Counted from the stretch's first letter, positions 25,136 to 33,322 are shown. The stretch: DNA of 64,000 nucleotides from Micromonospora sp. DSM 45708 (GCF_039566955.1 NZ_CP154796.1:5394001-5458000), one strand, 5' to 3'. Numbers and translations: made by a program. Notes: generated by a model not told the origin, from the sequence alone.

Positions 25136-26263
25136 GTGAGAGTGAGAAACATTCATCGCCTCAGGCGGGCGATGCCGTCAGTACTCGCCGCCTCGGCGGC
25201 TGCCGCCGTGGCCGTCGCCATGCTGATCTTCAACTCGACCGCGGCCAGCGCGGCGGACGCCCCGGTCAACCTCGGCACCGCCAGCGACTTCTCCGTCCTG
25301 GCCGGCGCCGAGCCCACCAACACCGGCCCGAGCTTCCTGGCACAGAGTCTCGGCCGGTTCCCGGGGAACACCGCATCGGGCTTCGGAACGGCGACCATCG
25401 GCGGTGCGGTCCACCTCGGCGACGCGGTCGCCCTCCAGGCCCAAAGCGACCTGACCACGGCCTTCAACGACGCCGCCGGCCGGACCCCGTTCACCAACCT
25501 GCCCGCGGAACTCGGCGGCAACACCCTCAACCCCGGCGTCTACCGGATCGGGGCGGCACAGCTGACCGGGACCCTGACGCTGAACGGACAGGGCGACCCC
25601 CAGGCCGTGTTCATCTTCCAGGTCGACTCCGCGCTGACGACGGCGTCGAACAGCAGTGTCGTCCTGATCAACGGCGCTTCGGCATGCAACGTGTTTTGGA
25701 AGATCGGCAGTTCCGCGACCCTCGGTACGGGCACCACCTTCCTGGGCACCATCATGGCCCAGGCGTCGATCACAATGACCACGGGCGCGAATCTGCAGGG
25801 CCGCGCGCTGGCTCGCACCGCCGCCGTCACCCTCGACACCAACGTCATCACCGCTCCGGTGTGCCCCGGGCCGACCACCGGCCCGTCCGGCCCCTCCGGT
25901 CCGCCCGGGCCTTCAGGCCCACCCGGCCCGTCCGGCAGCCCTGGCGCACCTGGCAGCCCCGGAGCACCCGGCAGCCCCGGAGCACCCGGCAGCCCCGGAG
26001 CACCCGGCAGCCCCGGAGCACCCGGCAGCCCCGGAGCACCCGGCAGCCCCGGAGCACCCGGCAGCCCCGGAGCACCCGGCAGCCCCGGTGCCCCGGGTGG
26101 CCATGGTCAGCCGGGCAAGCCGGGTGGTCCCGGCAACCGCGGCATGCTGCCGGTGACCGGTAGCAACCAGATTCCCGCCGTGGCCGGTGCGGGAGGTGTC
26201 CTGGTCGCCGCGGGCGGAACCCTGTTCTTCCTCGCTCGGCGTCGCCGGACCCAGCAGTCCTGA
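25136..26263 (+). CDS. Ice-binding-fold (DUF3494) surface protein with collagen-like stalk and LPVTG sorting signal
   Basis: 375 aa, GTG at 25136 with GGAGGG upstream. Signal peptide in residues 1-40. Residues 42-240 are an ice-binding-like DUF3494 beta-solenoid ([68 protein letters not shown]). Then comes a Gly-X-Y collagen-like stretch with nine GSPGAP units, then LPVTG, a hydrophobic helix ([17 protein letters not shown]) and RRRRTQQS, a class-C/E-like sortase signal. It should be covalently displayed on the wall with the globular domain held out on a stalk. Whether it binds ice, or uses the fold for adhesion, cannot be read from sequence. Confidence 0.88.
   Translation: MRVRNIHRLRRAMPSVLAASAAAAVAVAMLIFNSTAASAADAPVNLGTASDFSVLAGAEPTNTGPSFLAQSLGRFPGNTASGFGTATIGGAVHLGDAVALQAQSDLTTAFNDAAGRTPFTNLPAELGGNTLNPGVYRIGAAQLTGTLTLNGQGDPQAVFIFQVDSALTTASNSSVVLINGASACNVFWKIGSSATLGTGTTFLGTIMAQASITMTTGANLQGRALARTAAVTLDTNVITAPVCPGPTTGPSGPSGPPGPSGPPGPSGSPGAPGSPGAPGSPGAPGSPGAPGSPGAPGSPGAPGSPGAPGSPGAPGSPGAPGGHGQPGKPGGPGNRGMLPVTGSNQIPAVAGAGGVLVAAGGTLFFLARRRRTQQS
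25934..26095 (+). repeat. Nine tandem 18-bp units coding Gly-Ser-Pro-Gly-Ala-Pro
   Basis: Nine in-frame 18-bp units. The seven central copies (25952-26077, GGCAGCCCCGGAGCACCC) are identical at the DNA level, while the first and last differ at a few bases. Identity down to synonymous positions points to recent expansion by slippage or recombination, so copy number probably varies between strains. Each unit adds six residues to the collagen-like stalk. Confidence 0.95.
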
Positions 26264-26368
26264 TCGGCGGGCCCGGGCGGCGACCCCCGCCGACCGGGCC
26301 CGCATTTCGCCGCGACCGTTGTTCGGTCGCGGCGAATAAGGAATCCCGCTCGACAAAAGGACCGACGC

Positions 26369-26408
26369 AAAACACCCTGGTGAGGGATATTCCTCACCAG
26401 GGTGTTTT
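26369..26408. terminator. Bidirectional intrinsic terminator
   Basis: Perfect 17-bp stem (26369-26385 with 26392-26408) around a 6-nt loop GATATT. The stem begins with AAAA and ends with TTTT, so each strand has a T-tract at its 3' side. It lies between the ice-binding gene (plus) and tRNA-Ala (minus) and can end both transcripts. Confidence 0.9.
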
Positions 26409-26416
26409 CGCTCGGG

Positions 26417-26489
26417 TGGAGCCGAGGGGACTCGAACCCCTGACCCCCACACTGCCAGTGTGGTGCGCTACCAGCTGCGCCACGGCCCC
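26417..26489 (-). tRNA. tRNA-Ala (anticodon GGC)
   Basis: 73 nt. The acceptor stem GGGGCCG pairs with CGGCTCC (one G-U). The D-arm is GCGC-AGCTGGTA-GCGC. The anticodon stem CCACA/TGTGG holds loop CTGGCAG, giving anticodon GGC, which reads GCC/GCU alanine codons. The T-arm is AGGGG-TTCGAGT-CCCCT. The discriminator is A, and a full CCA is not encoded. Its 3' end is 8 nt from a strong bidirectional terminator. Confidence 0.96.
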
Positions 26490-26577
26490 TTGCGGTCGTC
26501 CCCGGTCGCCCGGGCACGGGAAGAACTATACACACGCCGCCCAGCATGGTCATCTCGCGGGGGTCCCCCCGGACGGG

Positions 26578-27177
26578 TCAGTTCAGCGCCACGTCCGGCG
26601 GGAAGTGGGCCACCGCCGCCATCATGCCGCCCTGCCGGCGCAGCACCATCGGCCAGAGATCGTCCGGCCGGTCGACGAAGGCGTCGCCGGGCAGCGCGTC
26701 CAGCACGAACCAGGACCCCTCCTCGATCTCCCGCTCCAACTGACCGGCGCCCCAACCGGAGTAACCGGCGAAGACCCGGATCCCGCCGACCGCGTCGCGC
26801 AGCTTCTCCGGGTCGACCGAGAGGTCGATGGTGCCGACCGCGCCGGAGACGCGGTGGAAGCCCTTGACCGGCTGCACCGGGTGGCGCATCCGGGCCAGGC
26901 AGATGGCCGAGTCGGGCTGCACCGGGCCGCCCTCGAAGAGCACCGCAGGCTCGCGTGCCAGATCGCTCCAGTCACCGAGCACATCGGCCACCGGGACCTC
27001 GGTGGCCCGGTTCAGCACCACGCCGAGCGCACCACCGGGCTCGTGGGCGACCAGCAGCACGACCGTACGGTCGAAGTTCGGGTCCTTGAGCACAGGCGTC
27101 GCGACCAGCAGTCGTCCGGTCATCGACTCCATGGCTCGGCCACCGATCGCCTGCCCCTCACCCTGCATGTCCGACAC
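26578..27177 (-). CDS. YqgE/AlgH family protein
   Basis: 199 aa from GTG 27177; later in-frame ATGs at 27168, 27132 and 27123 (MTGRLLVATP) are alternatives, and many homologues start near the last of these. Family signatures: GRLLVATPVLKDPNFDRTVV near the N-terminus, VLNRATEVPVADVL, FEGGPVQPDSAICL, VRVFAGYSGWGAGQLE (here IRVFAGYSGW), and the C-terminal LWPMVLRRQGG. The function of YqgE proteins is not established; a regulatory role is suggested in some bacteria. It is transcribed towards the tRNA-Ala gene. Confidence 0.87.
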   Translation of the reverse strand: MSDMQGEGQAIGGRAMESMTGRLLVATPVLKDPNFDRTVVLLVAHEPGGALGVVLNRATEVPVADVLGDWSDLAREPAVLFEGGPVQPDSAICLARMRHPVQPVKGFHRVSGAVGTIDLSVDPEKLRDAVGGIRVFAGYSGWGAGQLEREIEEGSWFVLDALPGDAFVDRPDDLWPMVLRRQGGMMAAVAHFPPDVALN

Positions 27178-27317
27178 CCGTCAGCCGTGCGCCCGTACGG
27201 GCCCGACGTCGTCGACCGTCCACGCTGTCAACGCCATGTCACGCACCATAGCTTGCGTCCCGCCCGCTGGCTAAGGTCTGACCGTCGGGTGATCGCGACG
27301 GATCGAGGGAGGACCGG

Positions 27318-28118
27318 ATGGCGGCGGAAGCGGAACTGGCGGTGATCGGCGGGTCGGGTCTCTACGCCCTTCTCGACGGCGTGGAGCACGTGGTGGACAC
27401 CCCGTACGGCGCACCGTCGGACCCGATCACGATCGCCGAGGTGGGCGGCCGGCAGGTGGCGTTCCTGCCGCGGCACGGCCGGGACCACCGGCACCCCCCG
27501 CACCGGATCCCCTACCGGGCCAACCTGTGGGCGCTGCGCTCCCTCGGCGTACGCCAGGTGTTGGCGCCCTGCGCGGTGGGCGGGCTCCGGCCGGAGCTGG
27601 GTCCGGGCACCTTCGTGGTGCCCGACCAGCTCATCGACCGCACCAGCGGCCGGGTGCAGACCTACTACGACCAGGGTGCCGTGCACGTGTCGTTCGCCGA
27701 CCCGTACTGCCCGACCGGGCGGCGGACGCTGCTGGCCGCGGCGGCCCGGCGGGACGTGCCGGCGGTGGACGGCGGGACGGTGGTGGTGGTCGAGGGCCCG
27801 CGTTTCTCCTCCCGTGCGGAGTCGCGCTGGTTCACCTCGATCGGCGGCGCGGTGGTCAACATGACCGGGCACCCGGAGGCGGTGCTGGCCCGCGAGCTGG
27901 CGCTCTGCTACACGTCCATCGCGCTGGTCACCGACCTGGACGCGGGCGTCGAGGCGGGCGAGTCGGTCACCCAGGAGGAGGTGTTCCGGGTCTTCGCGGA
28001 GAACACCGACCGGCTGCGCGGGCTGCTGCTGGACGCGGTCGCCGCGCTGCCCACCGCGCGGGACTGCCCCTGCGGGAGCACGCTGGACGGCATCACGCTG
28101 CCGTTCCCGCTGCCCTGA
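27318..28118 (+). CDS. S-methyl-5'-thioadenosine (or thioinosine) phosphorylase
   Basis: 266 aa, ATG at 27318 with GAGGGAGGA upstream and a TAAGGT -10-like hexamer about 45 nt before the start. Family-2 nucleoside phosphorylase motifs: AVIGGSGLY, FLPRHGRDHRHPPHRIPYRAN (phosphate and ribose site), VEGPRFSSRAES and VVNMTGHPEAVLARELALCYTSIALVTDLDAG. The enzyme cleaves methylthioadenosine or methylthioinosine with phosphate, feeding methionine and purine salvage. The segment NMTGHPEA resembles the thioinosine subgroup, while the Asp in TDLDAG is the adenine-type residue. Specificity is therefore left open. Confidence 0.85.
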   Translation: MAAEAELAVIGGSGLYALLDGVEHVVDTPYGAPSDPITIAEVGGRQVAFLPRHGRDHRHPPHRIPYRANLWALRSLGVRQVLAPCAVGGLRPELGPGTFVVPDQLIDRTSGRVQTYYDQGAVHVSFADPYCPTGRRTLLAAAARRDVPAVDGGTVVVVEGPRFSSRAESRWFTSIGGAVVNMTGHPEAVLARELALCYTSIALVTDLDAGVEAGESVTQEEVFRVFAENTDRLRGLLLDAVAALPTARDCPCGSTLDGITLPFPLP

Positions 28119-28228
28119 GCCGGGGCGAAGCGCCCGAAAAGCCGGGCCCGGCCCGCTAGATTCGGTGGGTCGGGGCTGTGCACCGGGCCGTCTCCGACGT
28201 TCTCGGCCAGGGACGGAGGCAGCCGGCG

Positions 28229-29824
28229 ATGGCGACGGTGCGCGAGGCGACCTACGACCTGCTGCGCGCGCTCGGGCTGACCACCGTCTTCGGCAACCCC
28301 GGCTCCACCGAGGAGCCGTTCCTCGCCGGCTTCCCGGCCGACTTCCACTACGTGCACGCGCTCCAGGAGGCGTCCGCGGTCGCCATGGCCGACGGCTACG
28401 CGCAGGGCACCGGGCGGCCCGCGCACGTCAACCTGCACACCGCGCCGGGCACCGGCAACGGCATGGGCAACCTGGTCACCGCCTGGCACAACCGGACCCC
28501 GCTGATCGTCAGCGCCGGCCAGCAGACCCGCGAGATGCTGCTGATCGAGCCCCGTCTGGCCAGCCCCCGGGCGGTCGAGCTGGCCCAGCCGTACGTCAAG
28601 TGGGCGCACGAGCCGGCCCGCGCGCAGGACGTCCCGGCGGTGTTCATGCGGGCGTACGCCATGGCGGCGCAGCCGCCCGCCGGGCCGGTCTTCCTGTCCC
28701 TGCCGATGGACGACTGGGACCGGCCCGCCGATCCGCCGCCGCCGGTGCGGACCGTCGCCACCCGGATCGGGCCGGACCCGGACCGGCTGCGCGGCTTCGC
28801 GACCGCGCTGGCCACCGCCCGCGCCCCGGTGCTGGTGCTGGGCGCGGCCGTGGACCGGGCCGACGCCTGGCCGGAGGCGGTCGCGCTGGCCGAACGGCTG
28901 GCCGCCCCGGTCTGGGCCGCTCCGGCGCCGGAACGGGCCGTCTTCCCCGAGCGGCACCCGCAGTTCCGGGGCGTGCTGCCGTACGCGATCGGGCCGCTGT
29001 CGGCGGCGCTGCGCGGCCACGACGTGGTGCTGGTGGTGGGCGCGCCGGTGTTCCGCTACTACCCGCACGTGCCGGGCGACTACCTGCCCGCCGACGCCCG
29101 GCTGCTGCACGTCACCGACGACCCCGACGAGGCGGGCCGGGCCCCGGTCGGGGAGAGCCTGCTCGGGGACGCCAAGCTGGTGATGGCCGCGCTGCGGGAG
29201 CTGCTGCCGCCGGCCGACCGGCCCGCGCCGCCGCCCCGGGACCCGCCGGCCCCGCCCGAGCCGGCCGAGCCGCCCAGCGCGGACGCGCTCTTCGCGGCGC
29301 TGGCGTCGGCCTGGCCGGCCGACGGGGTGCTGGTGCAGGAGTCACCGTCCAACCTGGCCGCGCTGCGCCGCCGGCTGCGGATCGATCGGCCGCGCTCCTA
29401 CTACACCATGGCCAGCGGCGGGCTGGGGTTCGGGCTGCCGGCGGCGGTGGGCCTGGCGCTGGCCGAGCGGGACACCGGGCGCGGCCGGCCGGTGGTCGCG
29501 GTGATCGGTGACGGCTCGGTCCACTACTCGGTGCAGGCCTTGTGGACCGCGGCGCGGCTGGGCCTGGCGCTGCCCGTCGTGGTCCCGGTGAACCAGCAGT
29601 ACGCGATCCTCAAGGCGTTCGCCGAGCTGAAGCACACACCGGGCGTACCGGCGCTGGACCTGCCCGGGCTGGACCTCACGGCGGTGGCCCACGGTTACGG
29701 CTGCGCGGCCGAGGTGGTGGCGTCGCCGGACGCGCTCGGCCCGGCGCTGGCCCGGGCGCTGGCCGCGGACCGGCCCACGGTGCTGCCGGTGCCGATCAGC
29801 ACCGACGTGCCGCGGATCCTGTGA
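28229..29824 (+). CDS. mdlC: Benzoylformate-decarboxylase-like thiamine diphosphate enzyme
   Basis: 531 aa from ATG 28229, with GGACGGAGG upstream and TAGATT as a possible -10 at 28156. It has the three-domain ThDP decarboxylase layout. FGNPGSTEEPF carries the Ser of the benzoylformate decarboxylase active site, LQEASAVAMADGYAQ the cofactor-activating Glu, and NLHTAPGTGNGMGNL the active-site His. The ThDP/Mg motif is GDGSVHYSVQALWTA ending at NQQYAILK. The reaction would be decarboxylation of benzoylformate to benzaldehyde or of a related 2-oxo acid. No mandelate dehydrogenase or racemase is adjacent, so the in vivo substrate is unclear. It converges with a lipoprotein gene 3 nt away. Confidence 0.82.
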   Translation: MATVREATYDLLRALGLTTVFGNPGSTEEPFLAGFPADFHYVHALQEASAVAMADGYAQGTGRPAHVNLHTAPGTGNGMGNLVTAWHNRTPLIVSAGQQTREMLLIEPRLASPRAVELAQPYVKWAHEPARAQDVPAVFMRAYAMAAQPPAGPVFLSLPMDDWDRPADPPPPVRTVATRIGPDPDRLRGFATALATARAPVLVLGAAVDRADAWPEAVALAERLAAPVWAAPAPERAVFPERHPQFRGVLPYAIGPLSAALRGHDVVLVVGAPVFRYYPHVPGDYLPADARLLHVTDDPDEAGRAPVGESLLGDAKLVMAALRELLPPADRPAPPPRDPPAPPEPAEPPSADALFAALASAWPADGVLVQESPSNLAALRRRLRIDRPRSYYTMASGGLGFGLPAAVGLALAERDTGRGRPVVAVIGDGSVHYSVQALWTAARLGLALPVVVPVNQQYAILKAFAELKHTPGVPALDLPGLDLTAVAHGYGCAAEVVASPDALGPALARALAADRPTVLPVPISTDVPRIL

Positions 29825-29827
29825 ACC

Positions 29828-30787
29828 TCACCCGCCGGTCCGGACGACCAGCGGGGCGCCGCTGCCGACGTCCAGGACCGTGCGGTCGCCCAGCGGAGCG
29901 GCGAGCGTGACGCTGACCGGCTTCAACGCGAGTTGCATGGTGCAGGGGCCGGTGGCGGCGACCACGGCGGCGCCGACCACCACCACGTCCGGCCCTTCCC
30001 GCACCAGCGGGGTGGGCGCGCCGTCGCAGGCGCCGACGCCGACCAGGTAGTCGAGCCGGTTGTCGGCCACCGCCCGCAGCTCCTGCGCGGCGACGAGGCC
30101 GGCCGGCAGCGGGCCGGTGTCCGCCGCGCCGCCGGGCACCGTGCCGACCGCGCGCGGCGCGACCGCCAGCCGGGCCACCGGCACGGCCAGCTCCTCCACG
30201 GTGAACAGCCAGGCCGGCACCTCGGCCCGGCCCCGGCTGGTCCACACCGGCGCGCTGCCCAGTCGCACCGCGGTGACGGTGAGCGGGACGCACGGGGTCG
30301 GCGCGGTGGTCGACGCCGCGTCGTCCGGGCCCGGCTCGACGGTCGGGCCGCCGGGCTTCGTCCTCAGCGGCTCGCGCGGCCGGCCGTCGCACGGCGGCGG
30401 GTCGCCCCGGTCGAGTTGGGCGTAGGCGTCAGCGGCGCTGACCAGCGGCACCCGCAGCTCACCGTCGGGGAAGCGGATGGTGCCCTGCGGCGGTACGGCG
30501 GCCGGCATCGGGATCTGGTCCCGGTACCAGCCGGCGGTGAACGCCACCTTCGTCTCCGCGGTCAAGCCCGGATCGCCGCTGAGCACGGTGGCATCCTGGA
30601 GCGGCACGTACCCGTCACGCCACTGCGGCCCGGGGTGCCAGCGCGCGGCCACCTCCTCGGCGTGCCGGGTGAACGCGGGGCGCTGGTCCGGGCCGGCGGG
30701 CGACGACGCGCCCGGCCCGACGCCGGGCGCGGCGCATCCGGCGAGGACCAGCAGCGGCAGCCCGAGCAGGGCAATCGATCGGCGCAT
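29828..30787 (-). CDS. Lipoprotein of unknown function
   Basis: 319 aa from ATG 30787 (MRRSIALLGLPLLVLAGC). The lipobox LAGC gives Cys18 as the lipidated residue, so it is anchored outside the membrane. The body is rich in Pro, Ala and Val with two small clusters of cysteines (PPCDGR, TPCVPL, GACDG, GPCTM) that could form disulfides. No family was recognised. Upstream frames in this phase run through the C-rich minisatellite and are not coding. Its leader would include the G-rich repeat on the transcribed strand. Confidence 0.75.
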   Translation of the reverse strand: MRRSIALLGLPLLVLAGCAAPGVGPGASSPAGPDQRPAFTRHAEEVAARWHPGPQWRDGYVPLQDATVLSGDPGLTAETKVAFTAGWYRDQIPMPAAVPPQGTIRFPDGELRVPLVSAADAYAQLDRGDPPPCDGRPREPLRTKPGGPTVEPGPDDAASTTAPTPCVPLTVTAVRLGSAPVWTSRGRAEVPAWLFTVEELAVPVARLAVAPRAVGTVPGGAADTGPLPAGLVAAQELRAVADNRLDYLVGVGACDGAPTPLVREGPDVVVVGAAVVAATGPCTMQLALKPVSVTLAAPLGDRTVLDVGSGAPLVVRTGG

Positions 30788-31109
30788 ACGGATCAGACGC
30801 CGCTCCCCCTCATCCGGTTCCCACCCACCCGCCCGCGCACCCCGCGCGCCCCACCCCGCCCCCGCGCCCCACCCCGCCCCGCGCCGCGCTCCACGCCCGG
30901 CCCCGCGCACTTCACCCCCGCCCGTGTCCACGCCCGCCCCACGCACTCCGCCCCGCCCGTGTCCACGCCCGCCCCACGCACTCCGCCCCGCCCGTGTCCA
31001 CGCCCGCCCCACGCACTCCGCCCCGCCCGTGTCCACGCCCCACGTGCCCCGCCCCACGCGCCACGCGCCACGCCCCACGTGCCCCACCCCACGCGCCACG
31101 CGCCACGCG
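30788..31109. repeat. C-rich intergenic stretch with 35-bp minisatellite
   Basis: Strongly strand-asymmetric DNA (plus strand nearly all C, with some G, A and T). A 35-bp unit starting CCCGTGTCCACGCCCGCC repeats at 30921, 30956, 30991 and, partially, 31026; the three full units are nearly identical. It is flanked by looser CCACGCG repeats up to 31109. A period of 35 cannot keep one frame, so it is non-coding. The minus strand has GGGG/GGG runs at short spacing, compatible with G-quadruplexes, in what would be the leader of the lipoprotein gene. Confidence 0.85.
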
Positions 31110-31175
31110 CGCCCTCTTTCACGGAAAGAGTGGCTTTCCGCGCTCGCTTAGCCACTCTTTCCGTGAAAGAGGGCG
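31110..31175. repeat. Dispersed hairpin element, copy 2
   Basis: Perfect 25-bp inverted repeat (31110-31134 with 31151-31175) around a 16-nt loop. The core reads TTCACGGAAAGAGTGGC, then 16 nt, then the complement. It lies between the tmRNA terminator and the minisatellite. Arms and spacing match the copies at 842-903 and 56457-56510. Confidence 0.9.
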
Positions 31176-31243
31176 GGGGACGACGGCGGTCCCCGGGGCG
31201 CGGCGACAGCGGCGATGGTCTCGGCATGCGGCGGGACAGACGA

Positions 31244-31278
31244 CTGTGCGCCCCGGTCCGGTGGACCGGGGCGCACAG
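31244..31278 (-). terminator. Terminator of ssrA
   Basis: Perfect 16-bp stem (CTGTGCGCCCCGGTCC at 31244-31259 with 31263-31278) and 3-nt loop, 7 nt beyond the encoded CCA end of tmRNA on the minus strand. Confidence 0.8.
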
Positions 31279-31285
31279 GTCAAGG

Positions 31286-31661
31286 TGGTGGAGGTGCCGG
31301 GAATCGAACCCGGGTCCTTCGCCGGTTTGTCAGGGCTTCTCCGAGCGCAGCTCGCTATGCCTCTACTCGGCCCCACCGCTCACGCGAGCAAGTTGGTGTG
31401 ACGGGCCCAGTCGCTGATTGATCTCGCCGCACGGACCCCGCGACCGGGTCCGATTGGCCAGCCTTCTAGCTGATGCCGGCTAACTGGGTCGAAGGCGCTC
31501 CCAGGCCGACAGACTCACTACTCGCCTCAGGCGGCGAGAGCGAAGTCAGCGCGATTGTTCTTGGCGCTTATTGGTTTCCGACGACCGATTCTCGAGACGA
31601 CGTCGGCTTCCTCGGCTCGCTTCCCCTGTCGCTGCGTACGAAGTCGAAACCAGTCACCCCC
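31286..31661 (-). ncRNA. ssrA: tmRNA (trans-translation RNA)
   Basis: 376 nt. The 5' end GGGGGTG pairs with CACCTCC at the 3' end, followed by A and an encoded CCA (31286-31288), forming the tRNA-Ala-like acceptor. The T-arm region GGGTTCGATTCCC is present near the 3' end. The message-like segment is read from GCC at 31563-31565 to TGA at 31527-31529 and encodes the degradation tag AKNNRADFALAA, ending in the ALAA recognised by ClpXP-type proteases. It rescues stalled ribosomes together with SmpB, whose gene lies 105 bp upstream on the same strand. Confidence 0.97.
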
Positions 31662-31766
31662 TCGACAGGCCACCGACGTGGTGGCACTGACAAGCCTAAC
31701 GCCTCCCGCAACGGGTTTCATCCCGAGCCCCGGTCCGGACACGCCGAACCGGACTAACGTGACGAA

Positions 31767-32246
31767 TCAATCGTCCATGCCCTTGCCGCGCCGGCCCGCC
31801 GCCCGCTGGATCTCCCGGTCGGCGTCCCGCTTGGCCAGATCCTGCCGCTTGTCGTACGACTTCTTGCCCTTGGCCAGGGCGATCTCGACCTTGGCCCAGC
31901 CGTCCGAGAAGTAGACCTGCAACGGCACCATGGTCAGGCCGCCCTCCCGGGTCTTGCCGAGCAACCGGTCGATCTCCAACCGGTTGAGCAGCAGCTTGCG
32001 GGTCCGCCGGGGCTCGTGGTTCGTCCAGGTGCCCTGGGTGTACTCCGGGATGTGCATGCCGTGCAGGTACAGCTCGCCGTCCCGCTCCTGGGCGAACGCG
32101 TCGACGAGCGACGCCCGGCCGGCCCGCAGCGACTTCACCTCGGTGCCGGTCAACGCCATGCCCGCCTCGTACGTGTCGAGGATGGCGTAGTCATGCCGCG
32201 CCTTCTTGTTGGAGGCGACCACCTTGCGACCCTTTTCCCGTGGCAT
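31767..32246 (-). CDS. smpB: SsrA-binding protein SmpB
   Basis: 159 aa from ATG 32246, preceded by AAAGGGGG; a GTG at 32255 is a less likely start. Characteristic segments: [58 protein letters not shown] and the basic C-terminal tail [19 protein letters not shown] that enters the ribosomal decoding site. It binds tmRNA and delivers it to stalled ribosomes. It sits immediately upstream of ssrA and downstream of ftsEX, the usual actinobacterial order. Confidence 0.97.
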   Translation of the reverse strand: MPREKGRKVVASNKKARHDYAILDTYEAGMALTGTEVKSLRAGRASLVDAFAQERDGELYLHGMHIPEYTQGTWTNHEPRRTRKLLLNRLEIDRLLGKTREGGLTMVPLQVYFSDGWAKVEIALAKGKKSYDKRQDLAKRDADREIQRAAGRRGKGMDD

Positions 32247-32320
32247 CGGCGCCACCCCCTTTCCGCCGGCTCCCCGGCCGGCGACCGACGAGCGAAGATC
32301 ATGCTACCGGAACCACAAGA

Positions 32321-32355
32321 GCCCTCCCGCACCGTTTATTCCGGCGCGGGAGGGC
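32321..32355 (-). terminator. Hairpin between ftsX and smpB
   Basis: 10-bp perfect stem GCCCTCCCGC (32321-32330) with 32346-32355 and a 15-nt loop, 24 nt past the ftsX stop. It may terminate or attenuate the ftsEX transcript before smpB. Confidence 0.6.
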
Positions 32356-32379
32356 CCCTTCGGAGAGCCGTGCGGATAA

Positions 32380-33255
32380 CTAGACCCGCAGGTAGAAGCG
32401 GAGCGTGACCCAGGCGGTGATGGCGCTGACCAGGCCACCGACGGCGGCCATCAGCGGGAAGGTCAGGAAGATCTCGGACCAGGAGATCGGGGTGATCAGG
32501 CCCTCCAGGGCCGCCATCGAGCTGCCGGCCGCGAGCGTCTTCACGCCGATCAGCGCGAGCAGGCCGAGGATGGAGCCGATCAGGCCGGCCACCACCGCCT
32601 CCAGCACGAACGGCGCCTGGATGAACCAGTTGGAGGCGCCGACCAGCTTCATGACCGCGACCTCACGCCGCTTGCTGTACGCGGCCACCTGGATGGTGTT
32701 CGCGACCAGCAGCAGGGCGGCGGCGGCCATCACGATGGCCAGCGCCAGCGCGCCGTTCTGGATGCCGGTGAGCACGCCGAAGACCTTGTCGAGCAGCTTG
32801 CTCTGGTCGACGATCGTGTCGATGCCCTCGGCGGCCTTGTACTGGTCGTAGATCTGCTTGTACTGCTGCGGGTCGTTCAGCGTGATCCGGAACGACTCCG
32901 GCAGCTGGTCGGCCTTGACCGCGTTCACCAGGTCCGGCGCGTCGGCGTACATCTGCTGGAAGCGCTTGTACGCCTCGTCCTTGTTGACGTACGTGACGTC
33001 CTTGACCAGCGGGTCGGCCTTGAGCTTGGTCTCCAGGTCGGTCCGCTGCTGTTCCTGGACGTCGGTCTTCAGGAAGATCGACACCTGGACGTTCTCGTAG
33101 TAGAGATCCTTCATGTCGCCGACCTTCTGGTACAGAAGGCCGCTGCCGCCCAGCATGAACAGCGACACCGCCATGGTGATGATCATGGCGACCGTCATGG
33201 TGACGTTGCGCCACAGTCCGACCAGTACCTCGGACAGGACGTACTTCATCCGCAT
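32380..33255 (-). CDS. ftsX: Cell division protein FtsX
   Basis: 291 aa from ATG 33255 with GGAGGAA 7 nt upstream. Topology is that of FtsX: a cytoplasmic start, TM1 (about 20-45, TMTVAMIITMAVSLFMLG), a large external loop (50-165), then three helices (about 170-195, 215-240 and 262-288). KRREVAVMKLVGASNWFI between TM2 and TM3 is the typical permease segment. With FtsE it forms an ABC-type complex that activates wall hydrolases at the septum. It follows ftsE by 67 nt in the same operon. Confidence 0.96.
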   Translation of the reverse strand: MRMKYVLSEVLVGLWRNVTMTVAMIITMAVSLFMLGGSGLLYQKVGDMKDLYYENVQVSIFLKTDVQEQQRTDLETKLKADPLVKDVTYVNKDEAYKRFQQMYADAPDLVNAVKADQLPESFRITLNDPQQYKQIYDQYKAAEGIDTIVDQSKLLDKVFGVLTGIQNGALALAIVMAAAALLLVANTIQVAAYSKRREVAVMKLVGASNWFIQAPFVLEAVVAGLIGSILGLLALIGVKTLAAGSSMAALEGLITPISWSEIFLTFPLMAAVGGLVSAITAWVTLRFYLRV

Positions 33256-33322
33256 CGGGATATTCCTCCGGCTCTCCGGCGTGAGGTGTTCGTCGTCGGG
33301 GTCTTCGGGCTGCCTTGTCGGC

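Noticed and set aside
25934..26095. Short tandem repeats considered as a CRISPR array
   Set aside because: The units are contiguous without spacers and lie in frame inside a collagen-like coding stretch.
30793..31227. Several overlapping frames with Arg-Gly-Trp repeats
   Set aside because: They are translations of the 35-bp minisatellite; the period is not a multiple of three and all frames read as low complexity.
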